Made by a program: the position numbers and the translations under genes. A DNA stretch of 64,000 nucleotides, taken from assembly GCF_014042355.1 (NCBI RefSeq), contig NZ_JACEZU010000001.1:372001-436000 (forward strand), read 5' to 3'. The notes below the pieces were generated by a model. It did not search any database, was not told the origin of the DNA, and saw nothing but the letters and a program-made list of their open reading frames with translations. Of this stretch, positions 1-7,498 are shown in pieces. Numbering within the stretch: the stretch's first letter is position 1; each line of letters begins with the position of its first letter. This DNA is from Rugamonas apoptosis. Its GTDB lineage: Bacteria > Pseudomonadota > Gammaproteobacteria > Burkholderiales > Burkholderiaceae_D.

Positions 1-2607
1 ATCCGCCTGGACCAGGGCGACGCGCTCAACATCGCCGTGATCTCGATCGATCCGTCGCGCCGCAAGTCCGGCGGCGCGCTGCTGGGCGACCGCATCCGCA
101 TGAACGCCATCAACCCGTGGGCCGGCCAATCGCGCGTGTTCATGCGTTCCTTGGCCACGCGCGAGGCGGGTTCCGAGATTTCGCAGGCGCTGCCGGACGT
201 GATCGCCGCCTGCAAGGTGGCCGGGTTCGACCTGGTGATCGTGGAAACCTCAGGCATCGGCCAGGGCGACGCGGCCATCGTGCCGCATGTGGACGTGTCC
301 ATGTACGTGATGACGCCCGAATTCGGCGCCGCCTCGCAGCTGGAAAAAATCGACATGCTCGATTTCGCCGACTTCATCGCCATCAACAAATTCGACCGCA
401 AGGGCGCGCAGGACGCGCTGCGCGACGTGGCCAAGCAGTACCAGCGCAACCGCGAGCTGTGGGCCAAGCGTCCGGACGACATGCCGGTGTACGGCACCCA
501 GGCGTCGCGCTTCAACGACGACGGCGTCACGGCCCTGTATCAAGGCTTGCTGCCCAAACTGGCCCAGTTCGGCCTGCAGGCCAAGCCGGGCAAGCTGGCC
601 GCCGTCGACATCAAATACTCCAGCGGCAAGCATGTGATCGTGCCGCCGGCGCGCGCCCGCTACCTGGCCGAAATCGCCGACACCGTGCGCGGCTACCACA
701 AGTTCACCGGCAAGCAGGTCACGCTGGCGCGCGAACGCCAGCAACTGACGGAATCGAAACGCATGCTGGCCGCCGCCAAGAAGAGCGCGAACCTGGGCGC
801 CGATTTCGATGAACTGATCTCCGAGCGCGACAGCGCCATGGACGCCGGCGCCAAGAAGCTGCTGGCCCAGTGGCCCGACCTGCAACAGGCCTACGCGGGC
901 GACGACTACGTGGTCAAGATCCGCGACAAGGAGCTGCGCACCCGTCTGGTCCAGCACACGCTGTCGGGCACCAAGATCCGCAAGGTGGCCCTGCCCCGCT
1001 ATGAAGACCACGGCGAAGTGCTGCGCTTCCTGATGCTGGAAAACGTGCCCGGCTCATTCCCGTTTACGGCCGGCGTGTTCGCCTTCAAGCGCGAAGGCGA
1101 AGACCCGACCCGCATGTTCGCCGGCGAAGGCGACGCCTTCCGCACCAACCGCCGCTTCAAGCTGGTGTCCACCGGCATGGACGCCAAGCGCCTGTCGACC
1201 GCGTTCGATTCCGTCACGCTGTACGGCGCCGATCCCGCCGTCCGCCCCGACATCTACGGCAAGGTGGGTAACTCGGGCGTGTCGATCGCCACGCTGGACG
1301 ACATGAAAGTGCTGTACGACGGCTTCAACCTGTGCAGCCCCAGCACCTCGGTGTCGATGACCATCAACGGCCCGGCGCCCACCATCCTGGCCATGTTCAT
1401 GAACACCGCCATCGACCAGCAGGTCGACAAGTTCAAGGCCGAGAACCAGCGCGAACCAAGCGCCGACGAAGCGGTCAAGATCCGCGCCTGGGTGCTGCAG
1501 AACGTGCGCGGCACGGTGCAGGCCGACATCCTCAAGGAAGACCAGGGCCAGAACACCTGCATCTTCTCCACCGAGTTCTCGCTCAAGGTGATGGGCGACA
1601 TCCAGGAATACTTCGTGCACCATCAGGTGCGCAACTTCTACTCGGTGTCGATCTCCGGCTACCACATCGCCGAAGCGGGCGCCAACCCGATTTCGCAACT
1701 GGCGTTCACGCTGTCGAACGGCTTCACCTTCGTGGAAGCCTATCTGGCGCGCGGCATGCACATCGACGATTTCGCGCCCAACCTGTCGTTCTTCTTCTCC
1801 AACGGCATGGACCCGGAATACACGGTGCTGGGCCGGGTGGCGCGCCGCCTGTGGGCGGTGGCCATGCGCGACAAGTACGGCGCCAACGACCGCAGCCAGA
1901 AGCTCAAGTACCACGTGCAGACCTCGGGCCGCTCGCTGCACGCGCAGGAGATCGACTTCAACGATATCCGCACCACGCTGCAGGCGCTGATCGCCATCTA
2001 CGACAACTGCAACTCGCTGCACACCAACGCCTACGACGAAGCCATCACCACGCCGACCGACGAATCCGTGCGCCGCGCGCTGGCGATCCAGTTGATCATC
2101 AACCGCGAATGGGGCCTGGCCAAGAATGAGAACCCGAACCAGGGCTCGTTCATCATCGACGAGCTGACCGACCTGGTGGAGGAAGCCGTGCTGCAGGAGT
2201 TCGAACGCATCGCCGAACGGGGCGGCGTGCTGGGCGCCATGGAGACGGGCTACCAGCGCGGCAAGATCCAGGAAGAGTCGCTGCTGTACGAGCACCAGAA
2301 GCACGACGGCACGTTGCCCATCATCGGCGTCAACACCTTCCGCAATCCGAAGGCCAGCGACGCGCCGCAGAAGATCGAACTGGCCCGTTCCACGGACGAT
2401 GAAAAGCAGTCGCAGCTCACCCGTTTGGAGGACTTCCACACCCGCAACGCAGCCGCCGCGCCAGCCGCGCTGGCCGCGCTGCAGCAAGCCGCCATCGACA
2501 ACGCCAACGTGTTCGACAAGCTGATGGACGCCGTGCGCGTCTGCTCGCTGGGCCAGATCACCACCGCGCTGTTCGAAGTGGGCGGCCAGTACCGCCGCAA
2601 TATGTAA
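1..2607 (+). CDS. icmF: Fused isobutyryl-CoA mutase IcmF (5'-truncated by window)
   Basis: The reading frame is open from the first base, so the start lies upstream; 868 residues plus a TAA stop are visible, against roughly 1,090 for the family. IcmF is a B12-dependent enzyme that interconverts isobutyryl-CoA and n-butyryl-CoA, with its G-protein chaperone (MeaI-like) fused between the cobalamin domain and the mutase barrel. Visible are the G3-like ETSGIGQGD segment (about residues 82-90), the G4 motif NKFDRKG (about 125-131), and then the mutase substrate domain with [19 protein letters not shown] and FRTNRRFKL. The cobalamin-binding domain and P-loop are presumably off the window edge. The C-terminus GQYRRNM is typical of the family as I recall it. 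A strong hairpin follows 17 bases after the stop. The order GTPase then mutase separates it from stand-alone methylmalonyl-CoA mutases. Confidence 0.93.
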   Translation: MRLDQGDALNIAVISIDPSRRKSGGALLGDRIRMNAINPWAGQSRVFMRSLATREAGSEISQALPDVIAACKVAGFDLVIVETSGIGQGDAAIVPHVDVSMYVMTPEFGAASQLEKIDMLDFADFIAINKFDRKGAQDALRDVAKQYQRNRELWAKRPDDMPVYGTQASRFNDDGVTALYQGLLPKLAQFGLQAKPGKLAAVDIKYSSGKHVIVPPARARYLAEIADTVRGYHKFTGKQVTLARERQQLTESKRMLAAAKKSANLGADFDELISERDSAMDAGAKKLLAQWPDLQQAYAGDDYVVKIRDKELRTRLVQHTLSGTKIRKVALPRYEDHGEVLRFLMLENVPGSFPFTAGVFAFKREGEDPTRMFAGEGDAFRTNRRFKLVSTGMDAKRLSTAFDSVTLYGADPAVRPDIYGKVGNSGVSIATLDDMKVLYDGFNLCSPSTSVSMTINGPAPTILAMFMNTAIDQQVDKFKAENQREPSADEAVKIRAWVLQNVRGTVQADILKEDQGQNTCIFSTEFSLKVMGDIQEYFVHHQVRNFYSVSISGYHIAEAGANPISQLAFTLSNGFTFVEAYLARGMHIDDFAPNLSFFFSNGMDPEYTVLGRVARRLWAVAMRDKYGANDRSQKLKYHVQTSGRSLHAQEIDFNDIRTTLQALIAIYDNCNSLHTNAYDEAITTPTDESVRRALAIQLIINREWGLAKNENPNQGSFIIDELTDLVEEAVLQEFERIAERGGVLGAMETGYQRGKIQEESLLYEHQKHDGTLPIIGVNTFRNPKASDAPQKIELARSTDDEKQSQLTRLEDFHTRNAAAAPAALAALQQAAIDNANVFDKLMDAVRVCSLGQITTALFEVGGQYRRNM

Positions 2608-2624
2608 GCACCCAGCGCAATCAG

Positions 2625-2701
2625 ACCGGGGCAGCAAATCGGGACGGACCCCAATTTCCGCTATGCGAAAATTGGGGTCCGTCCCGATTTGCTGCCCCGG
2701 T
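2625..2701. repeat. 33-bp perfect inverted repeat, bidirectional terminator-like
   Basis: Positions 2625-2657 and 2669-2701 are exact reverse complements (33 bp) around an 11-base spacer. It sits between two convergent genes, and on the plus strand the right arm runs into TTTTATTT, so it would terminate icmF transcripts. On the minus strand no clean U-tract follows. The stem is much longer than a normal intrinsic terminator. It carries the core GGGACGGACCCC, which recurs in another hairpin near 46.6 kb. Confidence 0.9.
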
Positions 2702-2706
2702 TTTAT

Positions 2707-3720
2707 TTACGACGCCGGGCGCGGCCCCACAGTGGACCCGTGTACCAGCACCGGCTGCCACATCTCCTGCAGCTCCTCCGCCGGCGTGCCGTCGGTCAGC
2801 GCCAGCAGCATTTCTATCATGCGTTCGCCGGCGCGGCGCGGGTCCGGCTGGTCGATGATGGTCACATCGGAACGGGCCAGCGTATCGGGCATGTTGCCCC
2901 ACACGATGATGGATATTTCCTTGCCGATCGCGATGCCGGCGTCCACCAGCGCCCTTACGGCGCCCACGCCGGACAGGTGATTGTCCACGATCACGGCCGT
3001 CGGCCGCGGCGAACAGGCCAGCAGCTGCAGCATGGCGTGGTGGCCGCTGCGGCGGTCCAGCGTGTTGGCGATCAGGTGGCGCGGGTCGGGCGTCAACCCG
3101 GCCTCGGCCAGGATGGCCAGCAGGCTGGCCTGGCGTTCGCGGGCGAAATTGAGTTCCAGCGGTGCGCTCAGCATGGCGATGCGCTGGTGGCCGTGGGCCA
3201 GCAGATGCCGCACGGCCAGCCGCATGCCGGCATCGTGGTCGTAATCGAACCAGGCATAGGGCGTGTCGAGCTCCGTGCGGCCATGGGCGACGAACGGGAA
3301 GCCCACCTTGCTCAGGAAGGCGATGCGCTCGTCGCGCACCAGCGTGCGCGCCACCACCAGCCCATCCACCCGGCGCCCGCCCACCACTTGCTCGTAGGAA
3401 CGTTGCTCGTTCTGGGGCGACACGGGCGCGATGATCAGGTTCTGGCCTTTCAGCTCCAGCGCCTCCGACATGCCGCCCACCACGTCCAGGAACATGGGGT
3501 CGCCCAGGTCGCTGGGCGCGAGCGGATAAATGATGCCGAATACATTGGTCCGCCCCAGCGCCAGGCTGCGGGCCATGGGATTGGCCTGGTAGCCGGCTTC
3601 CTTGGCCGCCTTCAGCACCCGCTCACGGGTGCGGCGGTTCACTTCGGGATAGCCATTCAGCGCGCGGCTCACCGTTGTCTTGGACATACCCAACAGATGG
3701 GCCAAACTCTTGAGATTCAT
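2707..3720 (-). CDS. LacI-family transcriptional regulator
   Basis: This is a 337-residue LacI/GalR-type repressor. The N-terminal helix-turn-helix (residues 1-20: LAHLLGMSKTTVSRALNG) and hinge region (GYQANPMARSLALG) are followed by a periplasmic-binding-protein-like sensor domain to the end. The ATG at 3720 places the HTH directly at the N-terminus as usual for the family. LacI regulators typically sit beside the sugar genes they control, but no sugar transporter or glycosidase is present on either side, so its target is probably autoregulation or a distant locus. It converges with icmF and shares the long hairpin as a 3' boundary. The effector cannot be told from sequence. Confidence 0.93.
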   Translation of the reverse strand: MNLKSLAHLLGMSKTTVSRALNGYPEVNRRTRERVLKAAKEAGYQANPMARSLALGRTNVFGIIYPLAPSDLGDPMFLDVVGGMSEALELKGQNLIIAPVSPQNEQRSYEQVVGGRRVDGLVVARTLVRDERIAFLSKVGFPFVAHGRTELDTPYAWFDYDHDAGMRLAVRHLLAHGHQRIAMLSAPLELNFARERQASLLAILAEAGLTPDPRHLIANTLDRRSGHHAMLQLLACSPRPTAVIVDNHLSGVGAVRALVDAGIAIGKEISIIVWGNMPDTLARSDVTIIDQPDPRRAGERMIEMLLALTDGTPAEELQEMWQPVLVHGSTVGPRPAS

Positions 3721-3747
3721 ACCTGCGTCGTTCCGTGTTGACCTGGG

Positions 3748-3753
3748 ATTATA
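3748..3753 (-). promoter_or_regulatory. -10 box of the LacI-type gene
   Basis: On the minus strand a perfect TATAAT lies 28 bases upstream of the LacI start codon. No convincing -35 element is seen at 16-18 bp spacing, as might be expected for a weak or activator-dependent promoter. A symmetrical LacI-type operator was not obvious. Confidence 0.4.
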
Positions 3754-4022
3754 GCTTAATCATCAATCTTTTCCGCCCCCTTCCCTACCCCACACTTGAA
3801 AAAATGCAACATAATCAAGACGATAGCGCGGCTGGCGCGGGTGCCGGCGGGGCCACCTTCCGCGCGCCGGCAGGCCAGGGCGCAGAGTGACAAGGTGACA
3901 AGCAAGCTGTTTTGGCAGATACTACTGGCATCCGGCCCAGTTTTGGCCTACGCTTGAACTGTACAAGATTGATAGCGATTGCGCCTACGCATGCCTGAAT
4001 TTTCGCTGTCGATTTCCGTTTT
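3754..4022. other. Intergenic stretch with no gene seen
   Basis: About 270 bases between the LacI promoter and the small coiled-coil gene. It holds an A/T-rich left part and a G/C-rich right part. I see no start-to-stop frame with a ribosome-binding site, no RNA gene and no strong hairpin. It must contain the promoter of the following gene, which I could not place. Confidence 0.5.
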
Positions 4023-4034
4023 GAGGTGATCGAA

Positions 4035-4373
4035 GTGGCTACCCTTACGTCCGTCAGCGCGCTGCAGGCATCCGTCGCACAGGCTCAACAGCTGGTGCAG
4101 CAGGATCAGTCGCGCGTGAACCAGGATGCCAGCCGGCTGGAACAAAGCCAGAACCAGCTGACCAAGGACAAGCAGCAGCTCAGCGACACCCAGCAGCAAA
4201 GCCGCCAGGCATCCCAGCCGGCGTTGAAAGCGGCCACCCCGGTCCGTATCGACAACGCGATCGAGAAACCGGCCCCCTCCCAGCAAGCGCTGCCAGCCGC
4301 CCTGACGGCCGCCAAGCCACAAGTGAACACGCTGGGCCAGACCATCGGCAAATTCATCAACACCGTCGCCTGA
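4035..4373 (+). CDS. Small Gln-rich coiled-coil protein, unknown function
   Basis: A 112-residue protein. I chose the GTG at 4035 because GAGGTG at 4023-4028 is a good Shine-Dalgarno six bases upstream; an in-frame GTG at 4026 lies inside that ribosome-binding site. Residues 8-60 are a Gln/Ser/Asp-rich amphipathic helix (repeated QDQSRV, QSQNQL, DTQQQS) predicted by eye to form a coiled coil. The rest is Ala/Pro-rich with a final hydrophobic turn (LGQTIGKFINTVA). There is no signal peptide or membrane segment, so it is probably cytoplasmic. No family is recognised. It stands alone between a LacI gene and a convergent hydrolase. Confidence 0.65.
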   Translation: MATLTSVSALQASVAQAQQLVQQDQSRVNQDASRLEQSQNQLTKDKQQLSDTQQQSRQASQPALKAATPVRIDNAIEKPAPSQQALPAALTAAKPQVNTLGQTIGKFINTVA

Positions 4374-4413
4374 CGGACGCCGCGCGCGCCCGGGGGCGTC
4401 CGGTGACGGCGCC

Positions 4414-5433
4414 CTATTTGGCGTGCAACCACCAATGTTCGGCCGCCTCCGGCGCGGTCAGGCTGAGCGCCTTGCCGATCGCGGGCATGGCGATGGGCAA
4501 GCCACGCTCGCGCGCCAGCGCCACGATGCGCTCGAACGGTTCGTGCCACGCATGCAGGGCCAGGTCGAAGGTGCCGTTATGAATCGGCAAGAGCACCTTG
4601 CCGCGCAAATCCACGTGGGCCTGCAAGCTTTCCTCCGGCTGCATGTGGACGTCCGGCCATTGCGGGTCGTAGGCCCCCGTCTCGATCATGGTCAGGTCGA
4701 ACGGGCCGTAGATATCCCCTATCTCCTTGAATCCTTTGAAATAACCGCTATCGCCACTGAAAAAGATGCGGGTATGGGCCGTTTCAATGACCCAGGACGA
4801 CCACAGCGTGCTATTGCCATCGAACATGCTCCGCCCTGAAAAGTGCTGGGCCGGCGTAGCCACCAGCTTCACCCCGTCCAGATGCTTGCTTTGCCACCAG
4901 TCCAGCTGATGCACCTTGCTGGCCGGGATGCCCCAGCTGACCAGTGTGTCGCCCACGCCCAGCGGCGCCACGAAGTGCGTGGTGCGCTCGGCCAGCGCCA
5001 GCACGGCGGCCTTGTCCAGGTGGTCGTAATGGTCGTGTGACAGGATCACCCCGTGGATGGGCGGCAGGTCGGCGATGGTGATGGGCGGCGCGTGGAAACG
5101 CTGCGGCCCGGCCCACTGCACGGGCGAGGCCCGCTCGGAGAACACGGGGTCGGTCAGCCAGAACTGGCCGCCCAGCTTGAGCAGCAAGGTCGAATGGCCG
5201 AGCCGGAACAAACTATTGTCTTCAGCGTCAAACAATTGTTCGGCACTGAGCGCGTGGACGGGCAGCGGCTTGCTGGGCACCGTGTTGGCCGGCTTGGCGA
5301 ACAGGAAACGCAGCACGATACCCAGGCTTTTCAGCAAGCCCCCCTTGCGCATGCGGGCCGGATTGCGGTACTTGCCGTCTTTCTGGTGATACTTGCTCAG
5401 CGTGGCGTTGAGGCCGGTGGTAGCTGTGGTCAT
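4414..5433 (-). CDS. MBL-fold metallohydrolase (NAPE-PLD/UlaG-like)
   Basis: A 339-residue metallo-beta-lactamase-fold protein. The zinc-binding motif is HGVILSHDHYDHLDK (around residues 120-134), giving the H-x-H-x-D-H signature. Further metal ligands are plausible in FFSGDSGYF (around 222) and LPIHNGTFDL (around 285). The N-terminal part (RNPARMRKGG, then a hydrophobic stretch) resembles the N-acyl-phosphatidylethanolamine phospholipase D-like subgroup, whose bacterial substrates are mostly unknown. It starts at ATG 5433 and ends in VKWHLHAK-like basic residues without a membrane anchor. It is separated by about 90 bases from the propeller gene upstream on the same strand and could be co-transcribed. 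The exact substrate is not predictable. Confidence 0.88.
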   Translation of the reverse strand: MTTATTGLNATLSKYHQKDGKYRNPARMRKGGLLKSLGIVLRFLFAKPANTVPSKPLPVHALSAEQLFDAEDNSLFRLGHSTLLLKLGGQFWLTDPVFSERASPVQWAGPQRFHAPPITIADLPPIHGVILSHDHYDHLDKAAVLALAERTTHFVAPLGVGDTLVSWGIPASKVHQLDWWQSKHLDGVKLVATPAQHFSGRSMFDGNSTLWSSWVIETAHTRIFFSGDSGYFKGFKEIGDIYGPFDLTMIETGAYDPQWPDVHMQPEESLQAHVDLRGKVLLPIHNGTFDLALHAWHEPFERIVALARERGLPIAMPAIGKALSLTAPEAAEHWWLHAK

Positions 5434-5524
5434 GTCGGTTGGCGCCGCAGCGCCCGGATAGGGGTATCGTCGCTATGTTGGGGCACCCGGTCCAACTGCA
5501 AGCGCGCCGGACCGGGAGCAGCGT

Positions 5525-6613
5525 TCAGCCGAACGCCACCGCGTACACGGGCGGCAGGTTGACACCGATGGTTTGCCAGTGCTCGCCGCCGTTGGCCGAC
5601 AGCCAGACGCCGCCCGTCGTCGAGCCCATCAGCAAGGTCTTGCCATCGTCGTTGACGGCCAGCCCGTGGCGGTAGATCAGGTCGTAGCAATGTTCCTGCG
5701 GCAAGCCGCTGCGCAGGGCCGCCGCCGTCTGGCCACCGTCCGTGGTGCGCGTGACGGACAAGGCCGCGCCGGGCGGAATGCGGCGCTGGTCGGCTTCGGC
5801 CGGCACGAACCAGGCTGTGTCGCCATCGGCCGGGTGGACCGCCACGGCGAAACCGAAATGCGATAGCGGCGCCGTTTTCACTTCCGTCCACAGCGCGCCA
5901 TTGTCGGTGCTGCGCCAGATGCCGCAATGATGCTGGCACCACAAGATATCGGGTGCGCCCGGGCAGCGCACGATGCGGTGCGGGTCCTGCACGGCCTGGT
6001 TGTCGGCCAGTTCCGGCGGCATGTAGGCCGCGTTCATGCCCTTGCCCCGCAGCGTCCAGCTGGCGCCGCCGTCCGTCGTCAGCCAGGCCCCGCCGCAGGA
6101 AATACCCACCAGCACCGAACGGCTATCGCGCGGATCGACGCAGATGCTGTGGATGCCCGGCACGTCGTAGCCGCCGCCGAACCACTGGCTGCGCTCCGGC
6201 ACGTTCCACAGCGCCTCCACCAGTTGCCAGCTCGCGCCGCGGTCGGCCGAACGGAACAAGCCGCCGGGCAAGGTGCCGGCCCACAACACGCCCGGTTCAT
6301 CGGCGCCGCCGGCCGCCAGCGACCAGATCTGCTTGAGCTTCCATTCCACCTGGTCCTGGCTGTCCTCCGGCTTGGGTGGATAGGCGGGCACGCCCACTTC
6401 CGTCCACGTGTCGGCGCCCGCGTCGAGCCGGTGCAGCTTGGTGCCGAAGTGGCCCAGGTTGAGCGCCGCGTACAGCGCGCCGTCGCGCGCGTCCGCCAGC
6501 ACCATGGAGACGGGATCGCCCAGGAAATGGCTGGCGCCCAGCTGCCACACGCCATTCACGGGCGCCAGTTCGAACAAACCCTTGCGGGTACCAAGAAAGG
6601 CGCGTGCAGCCAT
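5525..6613 (-). CDS. BNR/exo-alpha-sialidase-like beta-propeller protein
   Basis: A 362-residue protein starting at ATG 6613. It shows repeated Asp-box/BNR signatures typical of propeller blades: SADRGASWQL, TTDGGASWTL, STDNGALWTE, TTDGGQTAAA and SANGGEHWQT. It has no signal peptide, so a cytosolic role is likely, unlike true sialidases. Annotated relatives are called exo-alpha-sialidase or YCF48/WD40/YVTN-BNR-like repeat proteins, and I see no sialidase FRIP motif, so the enzymatic name should not be taken literally. One base separates its start from the stop of the upstream MoaD/ThiS-like gene, so the two are translated as a pair and probably act together. Confidence 0.88.
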   Translation of the reverse strand: MAARAFLGTRKGLFELAPVNGVWQLGASHFLGDPVSMVLADARDGALYAALNLGHFGTKLHRLDAGADTWTEVGVPAYPPKPEDSQDQVEWKLKQIWSLAAGGADEPGVLWAGTLPGGLFRSADRGASWQLVEALWNVPERSQWFGGGYDVPGIHSICVDPRDSRSVLVGISCGGAWLTTDGGASWTLRGKGMNAAYMPPELADNQAVQDPHRIVRCPGAPDILWCQHHCGIWRSTDNGALWTEVKTAPLSHFGFAVAVHPADGDTAWFVPAEADQRRIPPGAALSVTRTTDGGQTAAALRSGLPQEHCYDLIYRHGLAVNDDGKTLLMGSTTGGVWLSANGGEHWQTIGVNLPPVYAVAFG

Positions 6614-6614
6614 G

Positions 6615-6884
6615 TCAACCTCCGGATAACGCTTGCAGGATGTAGACCCGGGACTCGGGACGCAGGGCATCGTCCAGCCGCTGGCGCTCGCGCGTGCGCT
6701 GGCCGTCGATGAAGATGACGACGTTTTCCCGCAAGTGGCCCTGCTCGTCGAGCACATAGCCGCGCAAACGGGGCTGGCCGGCAAAGGCGTCGTCCAGCGC
6801 GCCGCGCAGGCTGGACGCGGGCGTGTCCACCTCGGGCACGGGCAGGAAGCGGGCCAGTTGCTGGGTAAAGATCAGATGCGCCAT
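6615..6884 (-). CDS. MoaD/ThiS-family ubiquitin-like protein
   Basis: An 89-residue beta-grasp protein ending in the sequence ALSGG. The exposed C-terminal Gly-Gly is the site where MoaD and ThiS are adenylated and thiocarboxylated. Internal features (ENVVIFIDGQRTRERQRLDDALRPESRVYILQALSGG, of which the hallmark is the final VYILQALSGG) fit the sulfur-carrier fold. It lies one base upstream of the propeller gene. There is no moaE, thiG, cysteine synthase or E1-like moeB/thiF gene in the neighbourhood, so any activating enzyme must be encoded elsewhere. No strong Shine-Dalgarno precedes the ATG at 6884. It could be a sulfur carrier for an unknown pathway or a protein modifier. Confidence 0.87.
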   Translation of the reverse strand: MAHLIFTQQLARFLPVPEVDTPASSLRGALDDAFAGQPRLRGYVLDEQGHLRENVVIFIDGQRTRERQRLDDALRPESRVYILQALSGG

Positions 6885-6978
6885 CGCCGTGATCGTTTCG
6901 CCATCGAAGCATCGATTCTAACGCGGTTCGCGCCGCGCCCGGTCTACAATTGAAGCGTGCCAACCACCGGAGCGCGTC

Positions 6979-7284
6979 ATGTCGATTACCCCGCAACAAC
7001 TGGAATTGCTGATGGAGGAAGTGGAGCAGGAAGACCCGATCGATTTCGCCGACCTGCCGTTCGACGAACATGACTTGCGCGCCCTGATCGCCAACCACCT
7101 GTGCGAGATGGCCGACGCGATGGACAACTTCAGCGAGGAGGACAAGCAGCTGACCCTGCTGGCCGTGGCCGCCAAGCTGGTGCTGGAAAACATGGTCCTC
7201 AATGTCCAGCTGCTGCGCCGCCACGGCCTGCCCCTGAGCGACAGCACGGCGGCCTTGCTGAGCCGCCTGCGCAAGGGGGAGTGA
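6979..7284 (+). CDS. Small acidic helical protein, unknown function
   Basis: A 101-residue protein starting at ATG 6979 with GGAG eight bases upstream. It is strongly acidic in the first 60 residues (MEEVEQEDPIDFADLPFDEHD), then predicted helical with a Leu-rich C-terminal half and a basic end (SRLRKGE). There is no signal peptide or membrane segment. I do not recognise a family. It is divergent from the MoaD-like gene, with about 95 bases between their starts, so both may share a promoter region. Confidence 0.75.
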   Translation: MSITPQQLELLMEEVEQEDPIDFADLPFDEHDLRALIANHLCEMADAMDNFSEEDKQLTLLAVAAKLVLENMVLNVQLLRRHGLPLSDSTAALLSRLRKGE

Positions 7285-7359
7285 GCGCCGCCGCCGAGGC
7301 GGCGCCGGCAGCGCCCGGCATGCCCCGCCCAACATAAATAAAAGGAACGGCAAGAGTGC

Positions 7360-7388
7360 TTGTTTTGTAATTATTCGAATGTTATGAT
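7360..7388 (+). promoter_or_regulatory. Candidate sigma-70 promoter of the prenyl-arabinose-type operon
   Basis: TTGTTT at 7360-7365 and TATGAT at 7383-7388 are separated by 17 bases inside the only A/T-rich stretch between 7284 and 7499. The -10 is a 5/6 match and the -35 keeps the TTG. It lies about 110 bases upstream of the HAD-UbiA gene, leaving a G/C-rich leader. Confidence 0.4.
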
Positions 7389-7498
7389 TGCCGTGACTTA
7401 ACTTATTTGCGTTGGCCAGGTGACTCCGGCGCGTGCCGGTACGGCCTTGCCCTGCCGGTGCGCTGCGCTGCGCCGTACCGGCCCGCACCCCCCATCCC

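Noticed and set aside
3905..3930. A sigma-54-like GGCA...GGCA pattern before the coiled-coil gene.
   Set aside because: The GG and GC elements do not have the required 10-base spacing.
5525..6613. Naming the propeller protein a sialidase.
   Set aside because: Asp-box repeats alone mark the fold; no FRIP motif and no signal peptide are seen.
7433..7498. Upstream GTG as start of the HAD-UbiA protein.
   Set aside because: It adds 22 Arg/Pro/Cys-rich residues with no family similarity; the ATG at 7499 places the HAD motif at the normal distance.
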